This document shows positions 24,631-32,345 of a DNA stretch of 33,368 nt, piece after piece. The DNA is from an uncultured Lachnospiraceae bacterium (GTDB taxonomy: Bacteria; Bacillota; Clostridia; Lachnospirales; Lachnospiraceae), in NCBI GenBank assembly GCA_948470755.1, contig CAOKPU010000035.1, positions 1 through 33,368 on the forward strand. Reading direction: 5' to 3'. The notes beneath the pieces are model-generated. The model searched no databases, was not told the DNA's origin, and saw only the letters and a program-made list of their open reading frames with translations. How positions within the stretch are numbered: the stretch's first letter is position 1; every line of letters begins with the position of its first letter. A program made the position numbers and the translations under genes.

Positions 24631-24879
24631 TCCTTCTTCAGGCAGCAAATTGATTTTTGCTGCCTGTTCTAATAAGAATTTATATCGTTTTAGGACAGAA
24701 TTTACTTCATAAATATAACAGTCGATCAGATCGGGATCCGTAACGCTGTCAAAGCCGGCATAGGCATCTTCCAGGGCGAGGCGGGTCTTATTCAAATCCG
24801 CCAAAATATTATTCATCTGCAACTCTTTTTCATTCAAATTCTGATGGTCATAAATTGTTTGCCTAAAACATATTTTCAT
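24592..24879 (-). CDS. DUF2508 family protein (YaaL-like)
   Basis: 95 residues. The pattern ILADLNKTRLALEDAYAGFD then DPDLIDCYIYEVNSVLKRYKFLLEQA is diagnostic of DUF2508; B. subtilis YaaL belongs to it and lies next to bofA. Here bofA is also next door but divergent. The start at 24879 has AGAGGTG five bases upstream. The 3' end overlaps the convergent fliS by 39 bases and contains an 11-bp hairpin. Function is unknown. Confidence 0.85.
   Translation of the reverse strand: MKICFRQTIYDHQNLNEKELQMNNILADLNKTRLALEDAYAGFDSVTDPDLIDCYIYEVNSVLKRYKFLLEQAAKINLLPEEGLNPESPVNALIG
24639..24670 (+). terminator. fliS terminator inside the DUF2508 coding region
   Basis: CAGGCAGCAAA (24639-24649), loop TTGATT, TTTGCTGCCTG (24656-24666) form a perfect 11-bp stem starting 8 bases after the fliS stop. 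The T tract after it is poor (TTCTAATAAG). It lies fully within the antisense DUF2508 gene. Confidence 0.65.
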
Positions 24880-24968
24880 GCATACACCTCTTTTTTAAGT
24901 AGGATGGGGATCATCCAGAAATTTCCTCTTTTTCTAAGTATAGACAAGAATGTTTCAAATATTCATGT

Positions 24969-24996
24969 AATATAGAAAAAGTACAGGTCATATATT
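24969..24996 (+). promoter_or_regulatory. Candidate sigma-E-like promoter of bofA
   Basis: AATATA (24969-24974), 14-base spacer, CATATATT (24989-24996). This resembles the mother-cell sigma-E pattern with its -10 of CATACAnT. It lies about 32 bases before ATG 25028. Confidence 0.3.
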
Positions 24997-25027
24997 ATAT
25001 GGGAATACGGATAAACGGAGGGTTGTT

Positions 25028-25300
25028 ATGGATCAGTATATGGGTGGCATTATGATAGCGGGAGCCTGCATTTTCGTACTTATGATAGGGGCCTTTAGAA
25101 AAAAAAGGGAATGGATTATTAATTTTATTTTTCGTTCCGTAATTGGGACGGTGGCGATTTTCTTTTTCAATGGTTTTCTTGTCTCACAAGGGCTTGCCAT
25201 TGCAATAGGGATTAATCCGATTACAGTATTGACTTCCGGCATATTGGGCTTTCCGGGCCTAATTATGCTGTATGGAATAAACTTATATAAGATTTTATAA
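25028..25300 (+). CDS. bofA: Pro-sigma-K processing inhibitor BofA family protein
   Basis: 90 residues. Two or three hydrophobic segments with the BofA signature: NFIFRSVIGTVAIFFFNGF and LAIAIGINPITVLTSGILGFPGLIMLYGI. In B. subtilis BofA sits with SpoIVFA and holds back the SpoIVFB protease until engulfment is complete. GGAGGG sits six bases before ATG 25028. Its presence, and DUF2508 next to it, suggests that the host belongs to a spore-forming lineage. Confidence 0.92.
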   Translation: MDQYMGGIMIAGACIFVLMIGAFRKKREWIINFIFRSVIGTVAIFFFNGFLVSQGLAIAIGINPITVLTSGILGFPGLIMLYGINLYKIL

Positions 25301-25304
25301 GGGA

Positions 25305-25332
25305 TTGACAAAGTTCTATTCATAGATATAAA
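25305..25332 (+). promoter_or_regulatory. Promoter of the Tad pilus operon
   Basis: Perfect TTGACA (25305-25310), 16-base spacer, TATAAA (25327-25332), starting right after the bofA stop codon. Transcription would begin near 25339, leaving a leader of about 140 bases. Confidence 0.65.
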
Positions 25333-25339
25333 TAGGCTG

Positions 25340-25482
25340 GACAAGGGACAGCTTTTATTTTATAATTCATTCAATAGTTCAGAACTCTTAAATATCCGGA
25401 AGGGAGACGCCGGGTAGTCTCTGGAATATAAATCATTCCAATTTTCAAAGCAGTTTTTATTCTAAAATATGCAACAGAAAGG
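25340..25482 (+). ncRNA. Structured 5' leader of the Tad operon (candidate cis-regulatory RNA)
   Basis: No ORF. GGAGAC (25403-25408) pairs with GTCTCT (25417-25422), extended by TCC/GGA outside, with loop GCCGGGTA. A second hairpin TGGAAT (25422-25427)/ATTCCA (25435-25440) shares bases with the outer part of the first, so the two compete in part. Upstream, AGTTCT (25312-25317) could pair with AGAACT (25381-25386). It does not match any riboswitch class I can recall. Confidence 0.4.
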
Positions 25483-26007
25483 GTGAGGTGTATTATTGTT
25501 TTATTTCTTATATTAATTGGAGCAGTCGCGATGGATCTGCTGTCCGGCAAAATATATAATGAGTGGATCCTTATTGCAATTGCAGCAGGATTATCGCGCG
25601 CAGTCTGGCAAGGAGGAAGCAGCGGGCTTACAAATGCGTTATTGTCGATGGCGGCGCCGGTAGTGCTTCTTTATCCCTTATTTAAGATCGGGGGACTGGG
25701 GGCGGGGGATCTAAAGCTTTTAGCGGCGGCCGGATGTTTTTTAACCGTTAAGGGAATTCTGATTTGCCTTGGGATATCGTTTTTAATCGGGGCAGTGTTT
25801 TCTTTACTGAAAATGGCTGCGGAAAAAAACTTTCTGCAGAGGATGAAATATTTGCTTTCATACATTCTTGACGTTTTTAAATACAGGGAATGGAGGTTTT
25901 ATGAAGAGGATTTTGAAGAAGAAAAGAGGAAAAAAGAAGGAAAAATCCACTTTTCGCTGCCGGTATTATTGGCGGTCGCTATATACAAAGGAGGAATGCA
26001 TTGGTGA
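25483..26007 (+). CDS. Prepilin peptidase, TadV/CpaA type (A24 family)
   Basis: 174 residues. An aspartic protease in the membrane that cuts the leader from Flp-type prepilins. The two catalytic aspartates are D18 (MDLLSGKIYNEW) and D76 in the GxGD motif (GLGAGDLKLLAA). It lacks the N-methylation domain of PilD, as expected for the Tad type. The C-terminus adds a charged cytosolic tail (EEDFEEEKRKKE) and a last helix. Start: GTG 25483 is the longest; the GTGAGGTG there looks like a ribosome binding site, so initiation at a codon such as ATT 25495 is possible. It overlaps tadZ by seven bases. Confidence 0.87.
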   Translation: MRCIIVLFLILIGAVAMDLLSGKIYNEWILIAIAAGLSRAVWQGGSSGLTNALLSMAAPVVLLYPLFKIGGLGAGDLKLLAAAGCFLTVKGILICLGISFLIGAVFSLLKMAAEKNFLQRMKYLLSYILDVFKYREWRFYEEDFEEEKRKKEGKIHFSLPVLLAVAIYKGGMHW

Positions 26008-27011
26008 AAAAGGTTTTGGCGCTTTGCGATAAAGAAGAAAATTATATTAGGCATATGGCGGATTATTTTGAAAAAAAGAAAATGCAGCCTTTTATCATAC
26101 GGGCATTTACGGATGTGGATCAACTAAAGAAATTTTCGGGAAAAAATGAAATAGAACTGTTGTTAGTTGCGGAAAACAGTTATGAAGAAGATATAAAAAA
26201 TTTTTCCGTCAAACATATTTTAATATTGAATGAAAGCGGCAGCCAGGCCGGCGGGGAAATCAGGAATATTAGTAAATATCAGTCGTCGGAAAATATATTT
26301 CAGGAGATGATGAACAGCTATGCAGAAAATGAGGAGGAAATAACACAGAGAATCACAGCCGACAGCCATATGAAAATCATCGGCAGTTATTCCCCGATAG
26401 GAAGATGTATGCAGACAACGTTTGCGTTATGTATGGGCCAGGTATTGGCAAAAAAACATAAGACTTTGTATTTAAATTTTGAAAGTTATTCAGGGTTTGG
26501 GTATTTGCTGAACAGGGAATTTTCCGCAGACATTACGGATGTCTTATATTATTTTCATTGCGAAAGGGAAAAACTGGCTTATCGGCTGGAGGGAATGATA
26601 CAGACGTTAAATGGGTTAAACTATGTGCCTCCCGCAATATCTTATCAGGATTTAGCGGAAATAAGCGGTCAGGAATGGATAGAGCTGTTCTGGGAAATAG
26701 AAAAAATGTCGGCATATGAATATTTGATTTTAGATTTATCAGATCATATGAAAGGATTGTTTGACATATTAAGAGAATGTTTCCGGATTTTTACCATAAT
26801 AAAAAATGACGGGTTCGCAGAGGCAAAAATGAGGCAGTATGAGACAATGATACACATGATGAACTATGAGGATATTGCGTTGAAAACAAAAAAGTGGATG
26901 CTGCCGGAATTCTATCGCCTTCCAGCCGGGTTGGAACAGTTGACTCATGGGGAAATGGCGTCCTATGTCAGGAAGATCATAGAGGAAGAAATTTATGCAC
27001 ATGAGGATTGA
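26001..27011 (+). CDS. TadZ/CpaE-like pilus localisation protein with degenerate P-loop
   Basis: 336 residues. An N-terminal receiver-like domain (VLALCDKEENYIRHMADYF, ~1-110) is followed by a MinD/ParA-like domain. The P-loop region is GSYSPIGRCMQTTFAL (from 128), in place of KGGVGKTT; the Walker lysine is absent, as in other atypical TadZ proteins. YLILDLSD is the Walker B region. TadZ proteins place the pilus machine at a site in the cell. Start is TTG 26001 (or GTG 26004); AAAGGAGG sits six bases upstream. It overlaps both neighbours, fitting a single operon. Confidence 0.75.
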   Translation: MVKKVLALCDKEENYIRHMADYFEKKKMQPFIIRAFTDVDQLKKFSGKNEIELLLVAENSYEEDIKNFSVKHILILNESGSQAGGEIRNISKYQSSENIFQEMMNSYAENEEEITQRITADSHMKIIGSYSPIGRCMQTTFALCMGQVLAKKHKTLYLNFESYSGFGYLLNREFSADITDVLYYFHCEREKLAYRLEGMIQTLNGLNYVPPAISYQDLAEISGQEWIELFWEIEKMSAYEYLILDLSDHMKGLFDILRECFRIFTIIKNDGFAEAKMRQYETMIHMMNYEDIALKTKKWMLPEFYRLPAGLEQLTHGEMASYVRKIIEEEIYAHED

Positions 27012-28281
27012 GGAAGAAAGAAGCGGGGAAGAAAATGGATCTGGAAAAAATGTAGGGCAATACGGGCTGGCGGACTGTAAGAAAAAACTACAGGCAATGA
27101 TTTTGGAAAGGCTCGACTTCTCAAGAGAGGCAGCGGATGAAGAGATAAAGGATATGATTGATGAGCTGATCATCGCACAAAGCAAAGAACTGTTGATAGG
27201 AATAAGGGATAGAGGAAGGTTAAGGCAGGAGTTGTTTTACTCCATACGGAAACTGGATATCTTACAGGAGCTGATAGATGATACGGAAGTGACAGAAATC
27301 ATGATCAATGGTACGGATGAAATCTTTATCGAAAAAGCGGGCCAGATTATAAATTATGGAATGAAATTTGAATCAAAAGAAAAACTGGAAGATGTGATAC
27401 AACGCATTGCAGCGGGATGCAATCGTACTGTAAATGAGGCGTCGCCTATTGTAGATGCAAGATTAGAGAATGGTTCCCGGGTCAATGTAGTTTTAAGCCC
27501 GGTAGCCTTGAATGGGCCTATATTAACGATCCGTCGCTTCCCGGATAAAGCGATCGGGATGGAGGATTTGAGGGCCTTTGGCAGTATAACGGAAGAAGCG
27601 GATAGATTTTTAAATAAACTTGTAAAAGCGAAATATAATATCTTTATAAGCGGTGGCACGGGTTCAGGAAAAACCACATTCTTAAATGCACTTTCTGCAT
27701 ATATTCCCCAGGATGAAAGAATTATAACAATTGAAGACAATGCGGAATTACAAATCAGGAATATCCCTAATTTAGTCAGGATGGAAACAAGAAATGCCAA
27801 TGTAGAAGGCTGTAAGCCCATTAGTATCCGCGACCTTATCAAAACCAGTCTGCGCATGAGGCCTGACAGGATTATTGTGGGGGAAGTAAGGGGAGAAGAG
27901 GCAATCGATATGATGCAGTGCCTGAATACAGGGCATGATGGTTCTATGTCCACTGGCCATGCCAACAGTTCGGCGGATATGTTGAGCAGATTGGAAACCA
28001 TGATCTTAATGGGGATGGAACTGCCTCTTATGGCCATCCGGCAGCAGATTGCCTCCGGGCTGGATATTATAATACATTTAGGACGCTTGAGGGATAAAAG
28101 CAGAAAAGTGTTGGAAATTTCAGAAATAGAGGGAATGGAGGATGGTCAAATAAAACTTCGCCCATTATATGAATTTGAAGAAAGAGGAAAAGAAAATAAT
28201 GGGAAAGTAAATGGGCTGCTAATAAAAAAGGGGGAATTAAGAAATGTTGGGAAACTTAAAGCGGCAGGCATTGGGTTGTAG
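26995..28281 (+). CDS. Tad pilus assembly ATPase CpaF/TadA
   Basis: 428 residues. A secretion ATPase of the type II/IV superfamily that powers Flp pilus assembly from the cytosolic face. The N-terminal all-helical domain leads to TEIMINGTDEIFIEKAG. Walker A is GGTGSGKTT (220-228, K226), the Asp box follows at IITIEDNAELQI, Walker B is RIIVGEVRGEEA, and the His box is TGHDGSMSTGHANS. All are intact, so it should be active. The start at 26995 has AGAGGAAG upstream and overlaps tadZ by 17 bases; it overlaps tadB by 38. Confidence 0.95.
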   Translation: MHMRIEEERSGEENGSGKNVGQYGLADCKKKLQAMILERLDFSREAADEEIKDMIDELIIAQSKELLIGIRDRGRLRQELFYSIRKLDILQELIDDTEVTEIMINGTDEIFIEKAGQIINYGMKFESKEKLEDVIQRIAAGCNRTVNEASPIVDARLENGSRVNVVLSPVALNGPILTIRRFPDKAIGMEDLRAFGSITEEADRFLNKLVKAKYNIFISGGTGSGKTTFLNALSAYIPQDERIITIEDNAELQIRNIPNLVRMETRNANVEGCKPISIRDLIKTSLRMRPDRIIVGEVRGEEAIDMMQCLNTGHDGSMSTGHANSSADMLSRLETMILMGMELPLMAIRQQIASGLDIIIHLGRLRDKSRKVLEISEIEGMEDGQIKLRPLYEFEERGKENNGKVNGLLIKKGELRNVGKLKAAGIGL

Positions 28282-29035
28282 TTTACGGAAAAAAAAGCGG
28301 GAAGATGCCGGCTGGGGGCTTAGCAGAAGGGATAAAACAAAATGCATTCTAGAGGGTATTGCGATTATGCTTCTTTTTTCCTGGTTTTTCTATCATTCCT
28401 TTTTAGCCTTGCCATTCTTAATTCCGGTTTATTTAATGTATCAAAAAGAAAGGGGGAAATTCCTCTGCAAAAAAAGGAAAAAAGAAACAGCAATTCAATT
28501 TAAGGATGCAATTATGGCGGTATCTGTCAGTCAAAAGGCAGGATACTCCGTGGAAAATGCTTTTAAACAGTCTTATAGTGATATGATTTTGCTATATGGA
28601 AAAGAAAGCGTCATTTGTAAAGAATGGAATGTTATCATTTCAGGATTAAAAAACAATGTGCCGGTAGAAAAATTGCTCCATGACTTTGGAAAGAGAAGCG
28701 GAGTGGAAGATGTTATAGAATTTGCCCAGATCTTTTCTATTGCCAAGAGGAGAGGAGGGAACTTGACGGAAATGATAGAAAGAAGCGCAGCCATCATAGA
28801 AGAGAAGGTGGAAATAGAAAAAGAAATACAAGTAATCATCAGTGCAAGGCATATGGAACAAAAAATCATGAATATGGTACCGTTTGGAATCCTGCTTTAT
28901 GTTGGGGCCGCATCAAAAGGTTTTTTTCATGTACTTTATAAAAATGCGGCAGGAGTGATGATTATGACGGTATGCCTGCTTATTTACCTCGGGGCCGTTT
29001 ATTTATCAAGTAAAATTGTGGATATTGAAGTATAA
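28244..29035 (+). CDS. TadB-like pilus assembly membrane protein (T2SSF domain)
   Basis: 263 residues. Two N-terminal helices (~39-65), then a cytosolic T2SSF domain (FKDAIMAVSVSQKAGYSVENAFKQS ... FAQIFSIAKRRGGNLTEMI ... ARHMEQKIMNMVPFGILLY) and two C-terminal helices. TadB and TadC form the inner-membrane platform on which CpaF acts. The start lies 38 bases inside cpaF, so translation is probably coupled. Confidence 0.88.
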   Translation: MLGNLKRQALGCSLRKKKREDAGWGLSRRDKTKCILEGIAIMLLFSWFFYHSFLALPFLIPVYLMYQKERGKFLCKKRKKETAIQFKDAIMAVSVSQKAGYSVENAFKQSYSDMILLYGKESVICKEWNVIISGLKNNVPVEKLLHDFGKRSGVEDVIEFAQIFSIAKRRGGNLTEMIERSAAIIEEKVEIEKEIQVIISARHMEQKIMNMVPFGILLYVGAASKGFFHVLYKNAAGVMIMTVCLLIYLGAVYLSSKIVDIEV

Positions 29036-29130
29036 AATGAAAAAAAGGATTTTTAATTGCAAGATTCATGTTGCGCGTTATCTGCTGTGAATTTGTTATG
29101 CATAAAAGCAGCGAAGGAATGGAGAGAAAA

Positions 29131-30657
29131 ATGATTGTTTTATATGGCGTAGTGTTCTTTCTATACTTTTTACTTTTCCTGTTATCGTTTCAAAGGAAGC
29201 TGTCTTTGAACAGGCAGGATGTGAAGAATGATAAAAAAAATAATGCTGAAAAACAAGCAGGACAGAAAAAAAGCAAGGGAATACTGGAAGGTATGGCGGA
29301 TTATCTCTATGGGATATGCACAAAGCGTAAAATCTTACATCAACAAAGGATAAACGATCGTTTACATATCTTATATCCGGAAATAGGGGAAAAGAAGGAA
29401 AAAGAAAAAAGTTATCTGCGTGAGTTCTATATAAATAAAATCCGCCTTGCTCTGTTGTTGGTATTGGCCGGCAATGTAACAGCTACATGTTTTTTTGCCA
29501 TAAGCAGGCTGGAAAGCGTTTTGAAGGAAGGGAAATATATTAACAGGAATACTTATGGAATGGGGAGTAAAGAGATGGATCTCCAAGTCCGGATTGAGGG
29601 GGAGCAAGGCGGACATAGGGAGAATTTTGCAATCACCGTTGAAGAACAAAAATATGAAGAGGCTTTGGCGAGACAAATGGCAGAAGAAATTTCCCGGCTT
29701 TTACCGGATCTGATACGAGGAGCCAATACATCCTTAGAGGAGGTAAGGAGCGGATTAAATATGATTCACAAAATAGAAGGATACCCGTTTCGGATTGACT
29801 GGGAAAGCGATAATTATACGCTGATTGACCCGGATGGGAATGTGGCTGGTGAAGCAGCAAAAAAAGAGGGGGATATTGTTTATCTGACAGCCGTCCTGAC
29901 GTATGACAAATATCGGGAAGAATTTATTTTTCCCGTATGCGTCTTCCCTCCTGAGTATTCGGAGGAAGAGTTGTGGAAGAAAAGAGTATATGAAATATTA
30001 GCCCATCAGGAAGAAAAAGATCGATACAGCGATAAAGTGGAACTCCCGGACAGTATAGAAGGGCAAAAACTGATATGGAGCAGACGGATAGAAGACAGCA
30101 GTGGTTATATATTTTTATTCATGTGTATAAGCGCCGGAATGGTTTATCTGCTTCAGGATGAAAAGTTAAAAGAAAAAATGGAACAACGGAACAGGGAAAT
30201 GCTATTGGATTATCCCCAATTACTTAGCAGGCTTATGCTTTATCTGGGGGCAGGCATGACGCTTAGGAATGCCTTTCAGAGAATCGCTTATCAGTATGAT
30301 GCAAAAAAGCAGCAGGGGGAGGAATGCCGTTATGTTTATGAAGAAATGCTCCTTACCTGCCACGAATTGGATAGTGGGATCCCGGAAGCGACAGCTTACG
30401 AACATTTCGGAAAAAGATGCCGGTTGCCCCAATATACAAAGTTGTCCAATATCCTGATACAGGATTTAAAGAAAGGAAGCGGAAGTATTGTAAATATGTT
30501 ACGCCAAGAGATAAGGAATGCGTTTGAGGAGCGCAAGAATATGGCAAGGAAGCTGGGAGAGGAGGCGGGAACAAAATTGCTTTTGCCAATGATGTTGATG
30601 CTTGGGGTTGTAATGGTGCTGATTATTGTGCCGGCATATTTTTCATTTTCCGTTTAG
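29131..30657 (+). CDS. TadC-like pilus assembly protein with large extracytoplasmic insert
   Basis: 508 residues from ATG 29131, which has GGAGAG five bases upstream; the frame is open from 29068 but without a site. Helix 1 at ~2-18, a basic cytosolic loop, helix 2 at ~103-122, a hydrophilic region of about 200 residues, helix 3 at ~325-342, a T2SSF-like domain (LLDYPQLLSRLMLYLGAGMTLRNAF ... YTKLSNILIQDLKKGSG) and a last helix ~482-505. Ordinary TadC is about 300 residues and has no such insert. By topology the insert would lie outside the membrane. Position after tadB supports the TadC call. Confidence 0.8.
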   Translation: MIVLYGVVFFLYFLLFLLSFQRKLSLNRQDVKNDKKNNAEKQAGQKKSKGILEGMADYLYGICTKRKILHQQRINDRLHILYPEIGEKKEKEKSYLREFYINKIRLALLLVLAGNVTATCFFAISRLESVLKEGKYINRNTYGMGSKEMDLQVRIEGEQGGHRENFAITVEEQKYEEALARQMAEEISRLLPDLIRGANTSLEEVRSGLNMIHKIEGYPFRIDWESDNYTLIDPDGNVAGEAAKKEGDIVYLTAVLTYDKYREEFIFPVCVFPPEYSEEELWKKRVYEILAHQEEKDRYSDKVELPDSIEGQKLIWSRRIEDSSGYIFLFMCISAGMVYLLQDEKLKEKMEQRNREMLLDYPQLLSRLMLYLGAGMTLRNAFQRIAYQYDAKKQQGEECRYVYEEMLLTCHELDSGIPEATAYEHFGKRCRLPQYTKLSNILIQDLKKGSGSIVNMLRQEIRNAFEERKNMARKLGEEAGTKLLLPMMLMLGVVMVLIIVPAYFSFSV

Positions 30658-30696
30658 ATAAAAAACAAAAAATGAAAACAAGAAAGGAAAGAAAAG

Positions 30697-30882
30697 ATGA
30701 GAAATAAGTTAAAAGACTGGAAAGAATTTGTAATGGAAGAAAATGGAATGGGTACTGTGGAAATCATTTTGATTATTGTCGTATTGATTGGGCTTGTTAT
30801 TATATTCAAAAGCCAGCTTCGCACATTAGTGACTAATGTCTTTAAGAAAATAACGGAAGACAGCAATACGGTTATGTCATGA
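30697..30882 (+). CDS. Flp-type prepilin (type IVb pilin)
   Basis: 61 residues. A charged leader ends in EENG17; cutting after G17 leaves M-G-T-V-E with Glu at +5, the Flp1-like processing rule. A single hydrophobic helix (IILIIVVLIGLVIIF) and a short tail QLRTLVTNVFKKITEDS follow, giving a mature pilin of 44 residues. It is probably the main pilus subunit. GAAAGGAAAG precedes ATG 30697. Its last codons overlap the next start by ATGA. Confidence 0.9.
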   Translation: MRNKLKDWKEFVMEENGMGTVEIILIIVVLIGLVIIFKSQLRTLVTNVFKKITEDSNTVMS

Positions 30883-32309
30883 AAAAAGGGTATCTGACGG
30901 TATATCTTTCGCTTTCCCTATCCCTTATTTTATCGTTCATACTGACCTTTATAGAAGGGGCGCGGATCAGCGTAATCAGGATGGAAGCCGAATGCGTGGC
31001 AGATATTGGGATGAATAGTGTGCTTGCAGAGTTCCATAGGGAACTTTTAGAGCAGTATGATCTTTTATTTGTGGACATGTCGTATGGGACAAGGAGCTAT
31101 AGGGCGGAAAATCCCGCAGAACATCTCAGGGCATATATGCAAGGTAATTTTATCGGTTCCGATAAAAACATACGGCCAAGAAAGGATTGGCTTGCTTTGT
31201 CGGTGGACAAGGCTGCCGTTAAGGAACTGTCCATAGCTTCTGATGAGGGGGGAAATGTAATGAAAAGACAGGCCGTTGAATATATGCGGCAGGCTTCGGT
31301 GGAAGGGCTATTGGCAGGTATTATAGGACAAGCAAAAGAAGTGCAGGATTTGGAGCTGGATACAAGGGATATCGACGGTGAAAGGGATAATATTCAATCA
31401 CAAATCAATGCGGCATACTGGCCGTCAAAAGAAGGAAAGGAAGAATCAGAAGAGGAAGTATTGGATAATCCGGCGGATAAAATAAACGAATTCAGAGGAA
31501 GCTTTGCTTTACATAAGGTATTAGGAAACGGCTCCTATATATCAGGAACCGTAATACAGGCGGAGGATTATGTATCTCATAGGGAAAAAATAACCGGAAT
31601 AGGAATACGGCCCGGATTGCCGGCTCCGAAGGGATTGACGGATGATCTGTTGTTTGATTGCTACTTGTTTGATAAGTGCGGGTGGTATGGTAATGAACTG
31701 GAAAAATCATTTATGAAATATCAGATAGAATATATTATTGCGGGAAAAAACTCGGATAAAGAAAATCTGGGAAGTATCGTAAAGCGTTTGATCCGGTGGA
31801 GAGAGGTGGCAAATGTAGTTTATATTTTTTCCGATACTGCAAAATGTGCGGAGGCGGAAACACTGGCTTATACATTAGCGGCGGTATTACAAATACCGGC
31901 ATTGGCGGAACCTGTGAAATATTCCATTTTATTTGCATGGGCCTATGTGGAAAGCCTGACCGATGTAAAATGTCTGTTGAATGGAGGTAAGATCCCTTTG
32001 ATGAAAACAGCGGACGATTGGAAAACAAGTATATGGAATATCATAAGTTTTTCAGGGAATGTACCGGATAGGGAGAGCGCCGGCCATGGATTGGATTATC
32101 AGGATTATTTAAGAATTATGTTGTATTTGGAAAAAAGCCAAATAAAAAATATGCGTGCGATGGACATTATGGAGATGGATATCCGCATGACAAAAGGAAA
32201 TTCCAATTTCCGTATAGATGCCTGTTTTGACAGTTATCTGTCCGATATATGGATATCCAGCATTTTTGGATATTGTTGTAATATTCAAAAAAGGTACGGG
32301 TATGATTAA
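30879..32309 (+). CDS. DUF5702 domain protein, Tad-locus minor pseudopilin candidate
   Basis: 476 residues. One N-terminal helix (YLTVYLSLSLSLILSFILTFIEGARISVIRMEAECVADIG, split: helix ~5-27 then a helical stalk), followed by a long extracytoplasmic region with no Cys-rich or catalytic motif I recognise. The stalk pattern E-G-A-R ... A-D-I-G resembles TadG/TadE-type pseudopilin starts. DUF5702 proteins are common in clostridial Tad loci and may be tip or minor pilins. The start overlaps flp by four bases (ATGA). Confidence 0.78.
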   Translation: MKKGYLTVYLSLSLSLILSFILTFIEGARISVIRMEAECVADIGMNSVLAEFHRELLEQYDLLFVDMSYGTRSYRAENPAEHLRAYMQGNFIGSDKNIRPRKDWLALSVDKAAVKELSIASDEGGNVMKRQAVEYMRQASVEGLLAGIIGQAKEVQDLELDTRDIDGERDNIQSQINAAYWPSKEGKEESEEEVLDNPADKINEFRGSFALHKVLGNGSYISGTVIQAEDYVSHREKITGIGIRPGLPAPKGLTDDLLFDCYLFDKCGWYGNELEKSFMKYQIEYIIAGKNSDKENLGSIVKRLIRWREVANVVYIFSDTAKCAEAETLAYTLAAVLQIPALAEPVKYSILFAWAYVESLTDVKCLLNGGKIPLMKTADDWKTSIWNIISFSGNVPDRESAGHGLDYQDYLRIMLYLEKSQIKNMRAMDIMEMDIRMTKGNSNFRIDACFDSYLSDIWISSIFGYCCNIQKRYGYD

Positions 32310-32345
32310 TGTATGAAAAAACTTTTTATGGGGAGAAAATGAACG

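Noticed and set aside
25340-25482. c-di-GMP riboswitch (class I or II) before the Tad genes
   Set aside because: The conserved GEMM core with its GACGCAAAGCC-like part is not present, and the class II core is not recognisable either; kept only as an unclassified structured leader.
27354-28037. 227-residue minus-strand frame
   Set aside because: Shadow of cpaF, whose Walker motifs are coded on the plus strand.
29068-29130. 21-codon extension of the TadC-like gene
   Set aside because: No ribosome binding site; ATG 29131 with GGAGAG begins directly with the first membrane helix.
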